Origin: JADKAV01 sp963733395
GTDB lineage: Bacteria; Actinomycetota; Actinomycetes; S36-B12; UBA10799
NCBI GenBank assembly: GCA_963733395.1
Contig: CAVTCZ010000009.1
Coordinates: forward strand, 62,001-126,000
Length of the DNA stretch: 64,000 nucleotides
Direction of reading: 5' to 3'
The translations under genes and the position numbers were made by a program. Position 1 is the first letter of the stretch, and every line of letters begins with the position of its first letter. Below the pieces are notes generated by a model. The model saw nothing but the letters and a program-made list of their open reading frames with translations, was not told the origin of the DNA and made no database searches. Positions 1 through 7,927 of the stretch are shown one piece after another.

Positions 1-560
1 TCGGCCCCCACCCGATAGCACCGAAGTGCCGATTCCACCGCCGAGTTGCGCCCGCCCACGATCACCACGCGGCGCCCTGCGTACCGATGGGGGTCGTCCA
101 GATGGCTGCGGACATGCGGCAACTGCTCGCCGGGCACACCCAAGCGACGCGGCCGGTCCGTGCCGCCGGTGGCCAGCACCAGCCAGCGCGCCGTGTACGT
201 GCGCGGCAGACCGGACAGGGTTCGAGCGGTCACGGTCGTCTCGCCGGATCTGCCGGTCACCGTGGTGAAGGTGTCGACGTGCAGTCGGTGCGTCGACACG
301 TACTGCCGCAGATATGCCAGGTACTCCTCGCCGGTGAGCTTCTCCTGGTTCAGCGGCGCGATGGCGCTGCCGAACAACTCGAGCCGCTCGGGCGAGGTGA
401 AGAAGCGCGTGTGCGGCGGGAACGTCCGGGCGATGGTGGCACCGAGCGGGCCGGCGTCGATGACCCGGACCGCGTGCCCCTCGGCAGACAGAACCGCAGC
501 CGTCTCGAGGCCGATGGGGCCGGCGCCGACGACCAGCACGTCGCATGCCACATCCGTCAT
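1..560 (-). CDS. FAD/NAD(P)-dependent oxidoreductase, YpdA-like (3' end cut by window)
   Basis: The visible 186 residues open with a Rossmann FAD-binding motif, GAGPIG at about residues 12-17. A second dinucleotide fold, IVGGRNSAVE, lies near residue 168. The spacing and the central FFTSPERLELF region resemble YpdA-type flavoproteins (bacillithiol disulfide reductases in Firmicutes, thioredoxin-reductase-like relatives elsewhere). No CxxC is seen between the two folds, which argues against a true thioredoxin reductase. The start is ATG at 558-560; the C-terminus lies beyond base 1. Actinobacteria use mycothiol, so a bacillithiol substrate is unlikely and the real substrate is unknown. It is transcribed away from the small gene at 687. 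The shared 126-bp spacer holds a palindrome that could control either side. Confidence 0.75.
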   Translation of the reverse strand, partial: MTDVACDVLVVGAGPIGLETAAVLSAEGHAVRVIDAGPLGATIARTFPPHTRFFTSPERLELFGSAIAPLNQEKLTGEEYLAYLRQYVSTHRLHVDTFTTVTGRSGETTVTARTLSGLPRTYTARWLVLATGGTDRPRRLGVPGEQLPHVRSHLDDPHRYAGRRVVIVGGRNSAVESALRCYRVGA

Positions 561-601
561 GGATTGCAACGATACTCACCAGTAATCGACCGAACGGACC
601 G

Positions 602-615
602 TTACCCGCCGGTAA
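602..615. promoter_or_regulatory. 14-bp palindrome, possible operator
   Basis: TTACC (602-606) and GGTAA (611-615) form a perfect inverted repeat around a 4-bp spacer, in the divergent gap between the flavoprotein gene and the 39-aa peptide gene. A partial second half-site, CAGTAA, lies about 30 bp upstream. Such sites are typical of small dimeric repressors, but no regulator gene is next to it and its role is inferred. Confidence 0.35.
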
Positions 616-686
616 GGCTTGGCATGGCTCACGCACTGTGAACTGATGGGGGTGGAGGCCAACCGACTTCAGACCCCAGGAGGACC

Positions 687-806
687 ATGATGAACCCCCC
701 CACCCCCCCGGCCGTATTCGACCTCGGCACCGACGAACTCGCCACCGAGAGCACCCTCGAGCACGTCATCGACGGCGTGGAGCAGTTCGACTCCGTCAAC
801 GAGTAG
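687..806 (+). CDS. Orphan 39-aa peptide, unknown function
   Basis: A 39-codon frame starts ATG ATG at 687 and ends TAG at 806. It is preceded by AGGAGG with ideal spacing (about 679-684), the strongest Shine-Dalgarno in this part of the window. The peptide has a proline-rich N-terminus (MMNPPTPPAVFD) and then an acidic segment ending VEQFDSVNE; it has no cysteine, membrane segment or signal peptide. A 14-codon frame (646-690, MGVEANRLQTPGGP) stops on the TGA overlapping the ATG at 687, so the two could be translationally coupled. Two runs of seven C near the start make an indel possible. The 3' end overlaps the convergent antiporter gene by 11 bp. Size and composition would fit a leader or precursor peptide, but no modification enzyme is visible and I recognise no family. 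Confidence 0.5.
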   Translation: MMNPPTPPAVFDLGTDELATESTLEHVIDGVEQFDSVNE

Positions 807-1980
807 TCCCGACGGGCTGGCCGCGACCCCGATTGACGAAGGGGGCGGCCAGCCCGTCGGCGAACCTGGCCAGAACCGGGCCGGTCACCGCCAGCAGCAA
901 CACGTAGGTCGTGGTCAGGGCTCCCACCTCGACGAACCCCGCGGTCACCGCCAGTCCCGCGATGACGATGCTGAACTCCCCGCGGGCTATCAGAACCGTC
1001 CCCGCCCGCATCCGCCCCCGAACAGCGGCGCCCTGCCGAGCCGCCGCATACCACCCGGTGATCACCTTCGTCAGCAGCGTGACGCCGGCCAGCAACAGGG
1101 CTTCCGGAAGTACCGCCGGGATCGAGGCCAACTGGGTCTGCGAGGCGAACGCCAGGAAGAAGACCGCGGCGAACAGGTCGCGCAGCGGCTCCAGCACCCG
1201 CCGGGCGCGGCGGGCCGCCGCTGACGGGATCGCCAAGCCCACCAGGAAGGCCCCGACCGCCGATGAGATCCCGAGCATCTCGGCGACCCCGGCCACCAGC
1301 AGCGTCAGGCCGAGGACCCGCAGGATGACTTGCTCGTCGTCCTCGTGGTTGATCAGCCGCTCCGCCACCCGCTCGGCCCGCTGGGCGAGCAGCAGGATGG
1401 CGACGACGATGGCGATGGCCACGGCCGCTCCGAGTGAGCCGGCGAGCACGCCACCGCCCACCAGCAGCACCCCGAGCAGTGGCAGGTAGGCAGCCATGGC
1501 GATGTCCTCGAGCACGAGGACCGACAACACCGCCGGAGTCTCGCGGTTGCCCAAGCGATGTAGATCGCTGAGCACCTTGGCCACGATTCCGGAGGAGCTC
1601 ACCCAGGTCACGCCGGCCAGCGCGAAGCATGCCGGGAGATCCCACCCGAGCAGCAGTCCCAGAAGGAATCCGGGAGAGGCGTTGAGCAGGAAGTCGACGA
1701 CGCCACTGGGCGCATGCCGCTTCATGGAACTCGCGAACTCCTCGGTGGAGAACTCCAGTCCCAGCGCCAGCAACAGCAACACCACGCCAACCGACGCAGC
1801 CGCTTCCAGGAACGGCTCGGCACTGGTGATCTCGATGGGGCCACCGTCGGCGATGATCAGGCCGGCGAGCAGGAACAACGGCGCGGTCGACAACCCGACA
1901 CGTAACGCGAGCGCCCCTGCTCCGCCGAGCAGGATCAGCAAGAATCCCAGCTCGACCAGGAACGTCGCGTCCCCCTTCAT
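796..1980 (-). CDS. Monovalent cation:proton antiporter, CPA2 family (KhtU/CvrA-like)
   Basis: This 394-residue protein is almost entirely membrane segments, about twelve helices, as in the Na+/H+ exchanger domain of the CPA2 family. Landmarks are the helix ending LLLLALGLEFS near residue 80, the VLEDIA segment and GEFSIVIAGL late in the protein, all typical of KefB/KhtU-like transporters. There is no C-terminal TrkA-N or TrkA-C domain. That domain is instead encoded by the upstream gene, whose stop overlaps this ATG by 4 bp (ATGA). This matches the KhtT-KhtU arrangement of Bacillus, in which the soluble TrkA-C protein gates K+ efflux. It likely exports K+ (or NH4+) in exchange for H+ at the plasma membrane; ion choice is inferred. 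Confidence 0.88.
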   Translation of the reverse strand: MKGDATFLVELGFLLILLGGAGALALRVGLSTAPLFLLAGLIIADGGPIEITSAEPFLEAAASVGVVLLLLALGLEFSTEEFASSMKRHAPSGVVDFLLNASPGFLLGLLLGWDLPACFALAGVTWVSSSGIVAKVLSDLHRLGNRETPAVLSVLVLEDIAMAAYLPLLGVLLVGGGVLAGSLGAAVAIAIVVAILLLAQRAERVAERLINHEDDEQVILRVLGLTLLVAGVAEMLGISSAVGAFLVGLAIPSAAARRARRVLEPLRDLFAAVFFLAFASQTQLASIPAVLPEALLLAGVTLLTKVITGWYAAARQGAAVRGRMRAGTVLIARGEFSIVIAGLAVTAGFVEVGALTTTYVLLLAVTGPVLARFADGLAAPFVNRGRGQPVGTTR

Positions 1981-2468
1981 GTCACGACACTGGTCTCCAC
2001 CAGGGCGTGCACCTTGCGGACCCCGGAGGCGGTCCCGATCGCGACCAGGACGTCGTTCGCGAGCAGCAGTTGATCCGGCAGCGGCGAGGTGATCACCTCT
2101 TCGCCGCGCACGATCGCCACGATGCTGGCACCGGTGAGCGTCCGGCAGTGGGTCTCCCCGAGCGTCTTGCCGACATAGGCCGAGGTCGAGGGCAGCCGGA
2201 TGGGCTCGGAGCGCAGGCCGGGAATCTCGCGGGTCAGGTCGGCCAGTTTGCGCGCGAACCTCGGTGCGCCCAGGATCTCGGCGATCACCTCGGCTTCGTC
2301 CTCGTCGAACTCCAGCAGTGTCCTGCTGGCATCCGGATCGTCGCGGGCATACTCGACGAACTCGGAGTTGCCGTCCCGATACACGATGATCCCGACGTGC
2401 TGCCGACTTCGCGTCTGGAACTCGTAGCGGATCCCGACCCCCGGCAGCATGGTCTCAGAAACGTCCAT
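1977..2468 (-). CDS. TrkA-C domain regulator of the antiporter (KhtT-like)
   Basis: This 163-residue soluble protein has an N-terminal part beginning MDVSETMLPGVGIRYEF, a typical KhtT opening, and a C-terminal TrkA-C (RCK-C) domain at about residues 80-160. The domain includes VGKTLGE, GASIVAIVRG and a DVLVAIGT strand. RCK-C domains bind small ligands such as cyclic-di-AMP or sense pH; which ligand applies here cannot be told. The frame is open further upstream, but ATG 2468 gives the family-like N-terminus. It lies just upstream of the antiporter gene with an ATGA overlap, so the two are surely co-translated as regulator and channel-like transporter. Confidence 0.85.
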   Translation of the reverse strand: MDVSETMLPGVGIRYEFQTRSRQHVGIIVYRDGNSEFVEYARDDPDASRTLLEFDEDEAEVIAEILGAPRFARKLADLTREIPGLRSEPIRLPSTSAYVGKTLGETHCRTLTGASIVAIVRGEEVITSPLPDQLLLANDVLVAIGTASGVRKVHALVETSVVT

Positions 2469-2638
2469 ATGCGCATTCTGCCGCAGGGCCACACGGGTGG
2501 CGCTTGTCAAGGCGCCACGCCGCAGTTGCGATGATCGCTCAACCTCCGAGGCGTGCGTGCCGATGTGCGGTATGTCACAGTGGTGCGGTTGCCCCGTCGA
2601 CCAACCCACCGATAACGTCCAGCCACGTGGAGCGCGAA

Positions 2639-3382
2639 ATGCGAATTGCCGCCGTCACCGCGGCCCTGCTCGTGGTGGCCGCCGGGCCTGTGGTCGCTGA
2701 TGACGCGCCCGTCACGCAGACCGCAGCGGTGCGGCAGGCGACCGCGATCAAGGGCTTCAAGGCAACTGTGCGAACCACCACCGATGGGACCGTCCACCGC
2801 AACCGCGTCCGAGTCATCGGCGGGACCCCCCGGCAGGTCGAGATCCAGTACAGCAGCGACGGCAGCACCTGGGTGACCGACAAGATCGCGCAGACCGACA
2901 CCGACGGCCGCGTGAAGGTGTCGATGACGGTGGCGCCGGATCGCAACCGGTGGCGGGTCAAGGTGCCCGCGACCGCAGACCACCGGCGCATCCGATCAGC
3001 GGTCAAGACCTTCGCCGTGCAAGCCGCCGAGACCGAGTCGGCCACGCCGCCGTTCCCGACGATCAGCGGCACCCAGATCGAAGCCAACAAGGCATTCGCC
3101 AGGGTCTACATCCTGAACACCTACGGCTGGGGCGACGACCAGTGGTTCGCGCTGGAGCAACTGTGGACGCGCGAATCCGGCTGGAACCACCTGGCGGTGA
3201 ACCCCTCGTCGGGGGCCACCGGCATCCCGCAGGCCTTGCCCGGCGACAAGATGGCCAGCGCTGGCGCGGACTGGAAGACCAACCCGCAGACACAGATCAA
3301 GTGGGGCGCTTCGTACATCAAGGACCGCTACGTCGACCCGCTCGGCGCCTGGGCGCACTTCAAGGCCAAGAACTGGTACTGA
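2639..3382 (+). CDS. Secreted lytic-transglycosylase-like protein
   Basis: The ATG at 2639 follows GGAG and encodes a clear signal peptide (MRIAAVTAALLVVAAGPVVA, residues 1-20). The frame is open further upstream but without a signal. The central part (about 45-130) is a beta-rich region resembling an Ig-like fold, with a QVEIQYSSDGSTWV segment. The last 75 residues are the transglycosylase SLT-like/aggregation-promoting-factor domain: LWTRESGWN with a candidate catalytic Glu, NPSSGATGIPQA, and the ending GAWAHFKAKNWY. It probably cleaves or binds peptidoglycan outside the cell. It is divergent from the KhtT-like gene and convergent with the next gene, with a small hairpin between their ends. 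Confidence 0.82.
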   Translation: MRIAAVTAALLVVAAGPVVADDAPVTQTAAVRQATAIKGFKATVRTTTDGTVHRNRVRVIGGTPRQVEIQYSSDGSTWVTDKIAQTDTDGRVKVSMTVAPDRNRWRVKVPATADHRRIRSAVKTFAVQAAETESATPPFPTISGTQIEANKAFARVYILNTYGWGDDQWFALEQLWTRESGWNHLAVNPSSGATGIPQALPGDKMASAGADWKTNPQTQIKWGASYIKDRYVDPLGAWAHFKAKNWY

Positions 3383-3402
3383 AGCCCGGTTCGTCACGGG
3401 CT
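3383..3402. terminator. Short hairpin between convergent genes
   Basis: AGCCCG (3383-3388) pairs with CGGGCT (3397-3402) around an 8-nt loop, immediately after the stop at 3382 and touching the stop of the opposite gene. There is no T-run, as is common in high-GC actinobacteria. It could serve both strands. Confidence 0.5.
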
Positions 3403-4076
3403 CACTTCGCGGCGGGGCCGACCTTCTGCGCGCGCATCTGCGCCTGACTGGGCTCGGTGACGCTGTCGCCGAGGTATTCCGCGCGCACCTGCGTGACGCG
3501 CCGCGGAGCCACGAACCGGAACCGCCCGTCCTCGGTCGCTTCGGTGTGGCCCAGCAGTCGCCAGGTGCCATTGCGTTTGCCCCGGATCGCCACGGACGCC
3601 CGGCCCGGGATCCCGTTCTCCGCCACAACCGTGCCCCGCGCCCGCACCACGGTGCCATTGGTGCGCACCGAGGCCAGCGATGTCGTCGTGGTCAGCTGGC
3701 GCACCGAGAACCCGACCGTGAACTGGCTCTGCGTGAGCACCACCCGGCTATCCACCGTCGCCGTCCATGGTCCGACACTGTCAGCCGGGCACATCAGCAG
3801 GGTCCCGTTAACCTGTGCGGGTCCACGTCCGGCGAACCCGACGGCATCCAGGCGGTCCTTGCCCGTCGGGCCTGCCGTGACCGCGGTGGTCCACCCTTGC
3901 AGCGGATCCGCCGACACACTCACCGTGACCGGCGCCACGGTGCAGTCGTAGCCGGCAAGTACCACGTCGGCGATGGTGACCGAGATCCCGCCGGCGGACC
4001 CACTGCCCGCGTGTGCCGGACTCACGCCCAGCATCACCAGCGCACCGACCGCCGCAACCCACCTCACAAGCCCCAC
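3402..4076 (-). CDS. Secreted protein with Ig-like repeats, unknown function
   Basis: Starting from GTG 4076 (or GTG 4067) the protein has a signal peptide, VRWVAAVGALVMLGVSPAHA, and about 200 residues of beta-rich sequence. Two cysteines (in AGYDCTVAP and LLMCPAD) could form a disulfide in the first domain. The second domain, around TTTTSLASVRTNGTVVRARG, resembles bacterial Ig-like or Big-type repeats used as spacers on secreted proteins. No catalytic motif was seen. An upstream ATG at 4214 exists but would bury the signal peptide behind an Arg-rich stretch. The 160-bp gap up to the next gene (4077-4236) shows no feature I can support. Confidence 0.6.
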   Translation of the reverse strand: MGLVRWVAAVGALVMLGVSPAHAGSGSAGGISVTIADVVLAGYDCTVAPVTVSVSADPLQGWTTAVTAGPTGKDRLDAVGFAGRGPAQVNGTLLMCPADSVGPWTATVDSRVVLTQSQFTVGFSVRQLTTTTSLASVRTNGTVVRARGTVVAENGIPGRASVAIRGKRNGTWRLLGHTEATEDGRFRFVAPRRVTQVRAEYLGDSVTEPSQAQMRAQKVGPAAK

Positions 4077-4236
4077 GCTAGTGTCGCTCTCCCGCCGCAG
4101 GCGATCCTTGTGACGATGTTGCGCCGCCGGGTCCGGCCCGAGGAGCCCGCCACCGACCCCGGCCAGCGGACACCGGCCTGCCCGCCGACGAGATCGACGC
4201 CACGCGCAGAACACTTCAGACGCCCCACGCCGTGGC

Positions 4237-4722
4237 TCAGGGTTTGGGGCCCTGCTCCCGCACGCTCTGCACCGATTCCATGGCCGCTCTCAGTTCGGCG
4301 AGCCACTCGGCCTCGTGCTGACCGACGAGTCGTACGCACCAGGCCAGGGCCTCGGAACGGGAGCGCGCGACACCGGCGTGCACGAGGGTGTCCAGCACCC
4401 GGCGGTCGTCCTGTTTGAGCCGGGTCATGACCGGGACGCTCAGTCGGGTGAACACCTGCTCGACGTCACCACACCTCGCGCCCCATGCCACCTTCCGGCC
4501 GGTGGCGTGCTCGAGTTCGCGGGCGATGCCGATGCGCTCATCGCGCGTCTGCTCCCGGAACCGGGCGATCCGTCCCGCCGCCGCGGTGTCGTCGTCGAGC
4601 CCCTCGCCGGCCAGCGTGCCGGTGATCGTGATCTCCTCGCGATCCTGCACCACGGTGAAAGTCTCGAACCAGTCGCCGAGGCGACCGGTCAGCCATTGTT
4701 CGATCTGTTGTTGTGTAAGCAT
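4237..4722 (-). CDS. Conserved actinobacterial protein, possible ribbon-helix-helix-like domain
   Basis: This 161-residue protein starts MLTQQQIEQWLTGRL at ATG 4722. The N-terminal half has a beta-hairpin-like EEITITGTL segment and an R/E-rich helix (RFREQTRDERIGIARELEHA). The second half contains VPVMTRLKQDDRRVLDTLV followed by GVARSRSEALAWCVRLV, a segment much like ribbon-helix-helix or short DNA-binding helices. From memory, Streptomyces encodes proteins of the same length and pattern, all without known function. A far longer frame continues upstream to 5451 but is antisense to the next gene, so the short form is chosen. It is divergent from the phosphotransferase at 4789. Confidence 0.65.
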   Translation of the reverse strand: MLTQQQIEQWLTGRLGDWFETFTVVQDREEITITGTLAGEGLDDDTAAAGRIARFREQTRDERIGIARELEHATGRKVAWGARCGDVEQVFTRLSVPVMTRLKQDDRRVLDTLVHAGVARSRSEALAWCVRLVGQHEAEWLAELRAAMESVQSVREQGPKP

Positions 4723-4788
4723 GTAATCATCATTACTTCTTGTCGCCCGCCATGTCACGCCCTGTTCGCCGCCGGAAGAATCACGGGT

Positions 4789-5496
4789 GTGCGCACCAAT
4801 CGCAATCGGATCGAGTTCGATGGCCAGATCGTGCGCCGGTTCCCCATCCAACCCTGGGACCGCCAGCACATCGACCTGAACGCGCAGCGGCAGGAACGCG
4901 CGCGCGCTGCCGGCCTGCCGGTACCGGCCGTACTCGCGGTGCACAGCGCCGGACCCCACCCGCACCTGGTCCTGGAGCGGGCCGGGGGCACGCCACTGGT
5001 CGAGACACAGCTGCGGCCCGCCGCGCAACGCCGACTCGGGGAGGAACTGGCCCGTGCCGCAGCCACGATGCGAACGGTCCGCGACTGGCTCCCGGCTGAC
5101 CCGCAGTGGGCGGTGCTGTGGGCGGTGCTCGCGCGGGTGGCCCCCACCCCAGCGTGCCGTGCCGCCGCCCGGGAGGCGGCCGCCTGCCAGACGACGCTGG
5201 TGCACGGCGACCTGAGCTACGGCAACCTGCTGGTCACCGACGATGGTGACCTCGTGGCCATCCTGGACTGGGACGGCGCGGCCCTGGCCGATCCGGCGAT
5301 GGACTGGGCCGCGTTGTGCGCGAACTGTCCCCCGGCGGTCGTGGCCCGGATGCGGGAGGTGACCCCGCAGGCCGCGGAACTCGAGCGACGGGCCGGGGTG
5401 TATCTGGATACGTGGCCGACGCAGCACGAGTTGTGGCTGGCCGGGGAGCACCCGTGGCTATCCGGCGACAGGCCCCTGGCCGAACCGCGTCTGTGA
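4789..5496 (+). CDS. Aminoglycoside-phosphotransferase (APH)-like small-molecule kinase
   Basis: The GTG start at 4789 follows GGAAG and gives 235 residues of the APH/choline-kinase fold. The catalytic loop is LVHGDLSYGNLLV near residue 143. The metal-binding element is AILDWDGAALADPAMDW, and the N-lobe contains HLVLERAGGTPL. Proteins this short (typical APH is 260-300) with a reduced N-lobe usually phosphorylate sugars, amino alcohols or antibiotics; the substrate here is unknown and resistance should not be assumed. Its 3' end overlaps the convergent CDF transporter gene by 39 bp. An upstream in-frame extension exists but is antisense to the neighbouring gene. Confidence 0.75.
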   Translation: MRTNRNRIEFDGQIVRRFPIQPWDRQHIDLNAQRQERARAAGLPVPAVLAVHSAGPHPHLVLERAGGTPLVETQLRPAAQRRLGEELARAAATMRTVRDWLPADPQWAVLWAVLARVAPTPACRAAAREAAACQTTLVHGDLSYGNLLVTDDGDLVAILDWDGAALADPAMDWAALCANCPPAVVARMREVTPQAAELERRAGVYLDTWPTQHELWLAGEHPWLSGDRPLAEPRL

Positions 5497-6411
5497 GTTC
5501 CGCATCGGGTGCTCCGCGCCGCGCGGGATGTCGTCCCACGCCCGCGGGTCCTCGATCGGTTCGATGTGGATGCTGACCACGGTCTCGGGCAGCTCGGCGT
5601 CGATCTCGTCCTCGATCTGCTGTGCCAGATCGTGCGCGGCCCGGACACTGGACTTGCCGGGCACCAGCATGTGCAGGGACACGAACCGCTGCCGGCCGGC
5701 CGCCCGGCTCTGCAGAGCGTGGAAGTGCACCTCCTCGGATTCGTGCCGGGCCAGCACGTCGACCACCCGATCGATGTCGGCGTCGGACAGCCGCTCGTCC
5801 AACAGCCCGGAGACCGAGTCGCGCAGGAGTTTCCACCCGGTCCACAGGATGTTCACGCCCACCATCAGCGCGATGATCGGGTCCAGTCGTTCCCACCCGG
5901 TCAGTGCGACGGCCCCGACGCCGACGACCACCCCCGCGGAGGTCCAGACGTCGGTCATCAGGTGCTTGCCGTCAGCCACCAGCACCATCGACCGGTGCTG
6001 CCGACCCACCCGGATCAGGATCACGGCCACGATGCCGTTCAGGGCAGAAGCCAGCACCGAGATCGCCAGGCCCACCCCCACCTGCTCCAGTGGTTCCGGC
6101 GCGATCAGGCGGTTGATGGCCGTGGCCATGATGGCCGCCGACGCCGCCAGGATCAGGAACCCTTCGACCATCGCGCTCAGGTACTCGGCCTTCCCGTGAC
6201 CGAAATGGTGCTCGGCGTCCGCCGGCCGGTTGGCCGCCCGTAAGGCGAAGACGGCAACCAGCGCCGCGCCGATGTTCACCGTCGACTCGAGGGCGTCCGA
6301 CAGCAGACCCACCGACCCGGTCAACTGCCAGGCGAGGGTCTTCAGCGCAAGGACGACGAACCCGGTGGCCAGTGACAGCCAGGCGAACCGCTCGAGGTAC
6401 TTGCCGTTCAC
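5458..6411 (-). CDS. Cation diffusion facilitator (CDF) efflux transporter
   Basis: This 317-residue protein has the CDF layout: six membrane helices in the first two-thirds and a cytosolic ferredoxin-like C-terminal domain. Helix 2 contains LLSDALESTVN, the S-D-x-x-E metal site. The loop after it has HHFGHGKAEYLS, and helix 5 has a second site at DGKHLMTDVWTS (H and D). The HxxxD pattern favours Zn2+ or Co2+/Fe2+ export over Mn2+, but this is inference. The C-terminal domain (about 210-300) carries EVHFHALQSRAAG and a VSIHIEP strand. No metalloregulator is adjacent. It is monocistronic and convergent with the kinase-like gene. Confidence 0.88.
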   Translation of the reverse strand: MNGKYLERFAWLSLATGFVVLALKTLAWQLTGSVGLLSDALESTVNIGAALVAVFALRAANRPADAEHHFGHGKAEYLSAMVEGFLILAASAAIMATAINRLIAPEPLEQVGVGLAISVLASALNGIVAVILIRVGRQHRSMVLVADGKHLMTDVWTSAGVVVGVGAVALTGWERLDPIIALMVGVNILWTGWKLLRDSVSGLLDERLSDADIDRVVDVLARHESEEVHFHALQSRAAGRQRFVSLHMLVPGKSSVRAAHDLAQQIEDEIDAELPETVVSIHIEPIEDPRAWDDIPRGAEHPMRNSQTRFGQGPVAG

Positions 6412-6455
6412 CGAGCCACCCCCGCTCCTGACGACTGCCGCTCACGTCCGCCACC

Positions 6456-7277
6456 CTAGTCCTCGGCCGCCGCCAGCCACTCGCGCAGCACGGACACCGG
6501 GACACTGCGCGGCACCCGTGCCCGCAGACCCCGGTCGGAGGTGACCACCACGGCGTCCGGCAGGAGGTGGGCGCGCTCGGCGATCAGGTCGTCGCCGGCC
6601 CCCGGCGCCCGCTCGATGCGCACCAGGGCGTCCAACGGCGGGTCGGGGACACTGCGGGCCCGGCCTTCGACTACTGCCGACACGTGTGCCAGCAAGACCG
6701 GCTCCCCCGCCAGCATCACCGGCCGGCCCGCAACCTGCTCCAGCCGCTCGATCAATCGCCCGGCGGCCCCGGCCCGGTCGCGCCACCAGCCGTCGGGCGT
6801 ACTGCCGACGACATTGGCTGCGTCCACCACCAGGCTGACAGTGGGCAACAACAACTCCGGCAGCGCCGCGGCGAACCCCGGATGCAGGTCACGTTCCCGC
6901 AACCCTGCAAGTGGCACCCACTCCAGGGCCACGCTCTCCGCGTGCTCGTGGACCTCCGGGCGGCTGTCTGCTCGCGCCAACACCGTGTCGTAGCGCCAAT
7001 CGGGGTGCTGCATGCGGTGCACTCCGATCACTTCCAGCAGCGCCGGGTTCGTCGCCGCCTCCTCCTGCGCCTCCCGCATCGCCGCGGCGACGACACTCTC
7101 GTGGGAGTCTCGGGCACCGCCGGGGATCGCCCAGGTCCCACCTTGATGCGCCCATCCGGGACGCAACTGCAGCAGCGCACACTCGTCGACGACCAGGAAC
7201 AAGCCGGCGGCCCCGTGCTTGCCCCAATGCCGGGCGCCGCACCGGCAGTTCACCCAGCCGTTGCCGTCACGGTCCAC
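6456..7277 (-). CDS. Nudix hydrolase fused to a C-terminal NYN/PIN-like domain
   Basis: Residues 1-140 are a Nudix domain with a complete box at about 53-75: GG, then Glu, then REAQEEA, fitting GX5EX7REUXEEXGU. It is preceded by a CRCGARHWG element probably binding metal. From about residue 145 a second domain starts, SLVVDAANVVGS, typical of NYN/PIN-like nuclease folds. It has acidic residues later at GAGDDLIAER and VVTSDRG. The combination suggests nucleotide housecleaning coupled to RNA cleavage, which is inference. The preferred start is GTG 7277, sharing a base with the upstream stop (TAGTG); ATG 7298 would add seven residues. It forms an operon with the coiled-coil membrane protein upstream. 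Confidence 0.8.
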   Translation of the reverse strand: MDRDGNGWVNCRCGARHWGKHGAAGLFLVVDECALLQLRPGWAHQGGTWAIPGGARDSHESVVAAAMREAQEEAATNPALLEVIGVHRMQHPDWRYDTVLARADSRPEVHEHAESVALEWVPLAGLRERDLHPGFAAALPELLLPTVSLVVDAANVVGSTPDGWWRDRAGAAGRLIERLEQVAGRPVMLAGEPVLLAHVSAVVEGRARSVPDPPLDALVRIERAPGAGDDLIAERAHLLPDAVVVTSDRGLRARVPRSVPVSVLREWLAAAED

Positions 7278-7843
7278 TAGCGCAGACCCGCCCGGCATGC
7301 CGGCAGGACCGATTCCAGGGTGTCGGCGGCCTGCGATGCCCCCGATTCGATGTCGGGCCCGGCATGGATCTGCGCGAGTGCGGTGATCCCCGCTGCCGAG
7401 CAGGTCTGGGCGTTGCGAAGCTGGGCCTGCAGTGCGAGCACCTGCGCCCGGGCCCGGCGAGCACCGGCGTCAGCACGCCGCACGGCCCGTTCGGCGGCTC
7501 GCTGGGCCGCGACCTGACGTTGCACGTTCGCGTCGGCGGCGGCCACCAACTGCTGGTCCATCCCCAGCCGCCCGGTCACGTCGGCCAGGCGCTCGTTGGA
7601 GGTCGACAGCTGGGTCAACAACTCCTCGTTGCGGCTGTTCAGTTCGGCGTTCTCGACCTTGAGTTGCTCAGTGGCCGCCACGGCCTCGGCTTCGGCCGCG
7701 GCCGCCCCGTCGGCGCGCGCCCGCAGGACCAGGTTGATGACGAGCAGCGTGAGGGTGAGAACCGCCAGGACGGCCACTGCGATCTGCCACGGCCGGGCGG
7801 AGACGGCACCCGCGGGGGGCTGCTCGGGTTCTGGGTTGGACAT
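7277..7843 (-). CDS. Membrane-anchored coiled-coil protein, unknown function
   Basis: The protein has 188 residues: a short cytosolic N-terminus (about 20), one membrane helix at about 21-40 (IAVAVLAVLTLTLLVINLVL), then a long Ala/Glu/Arg-rich coiled coil to about residue 145. It ends in a tail with two cysteines (QTCSAAG, LPACRAG) that could pair outside the membrane. No family was recognised. The stop overlaps the start of the Nudix-NYN gene, so the two are co-expressed, but no functional link is obvious. Confidence 0.65.
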   Translation of the reverse strand: MSNPEPEQPPAGAVSARPWQIAVAVLAVLTLTLLVINLVLRARADGAAAAEAEAVAATEQLKVENAELNSRNEELLTQLSTSNERLADVTGRLGMDQQLVAAADANVQRQVAAQRAAERAVRRADAGARRARAQVLALQAQLRNAQTCSAAGITALAQIHAGPDIESGASQAADTLESVLPACRAGLR

Positions 7844-7927
7844 GACCGGCCTCCACTGTGGTCGGCCCCCTACGCTAGCGGGTGATCCGCCGCCGGCGGT
7901 TCATGCGCGCCGACCCGGGAGAGTGCC

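Noticed and set aside
687..806. 39-aa peptide as mycofactocin, FxSxx or lanthipeptide precursor
   Set aside because: It lacks the C-terminal motifs of those families (no terminal VY, no Cys, FxSxx is one residue off) and no radical-SAM or lanthionine enzyme is in the window. Genes before base 1 are unseen.
4789..5496. Aminoglycoside resistance gene
   Set aside because: The APH-like fold is shared by many small-molecule kinases; the protein is short, has a reduced N-lobe, and has no resistance context.
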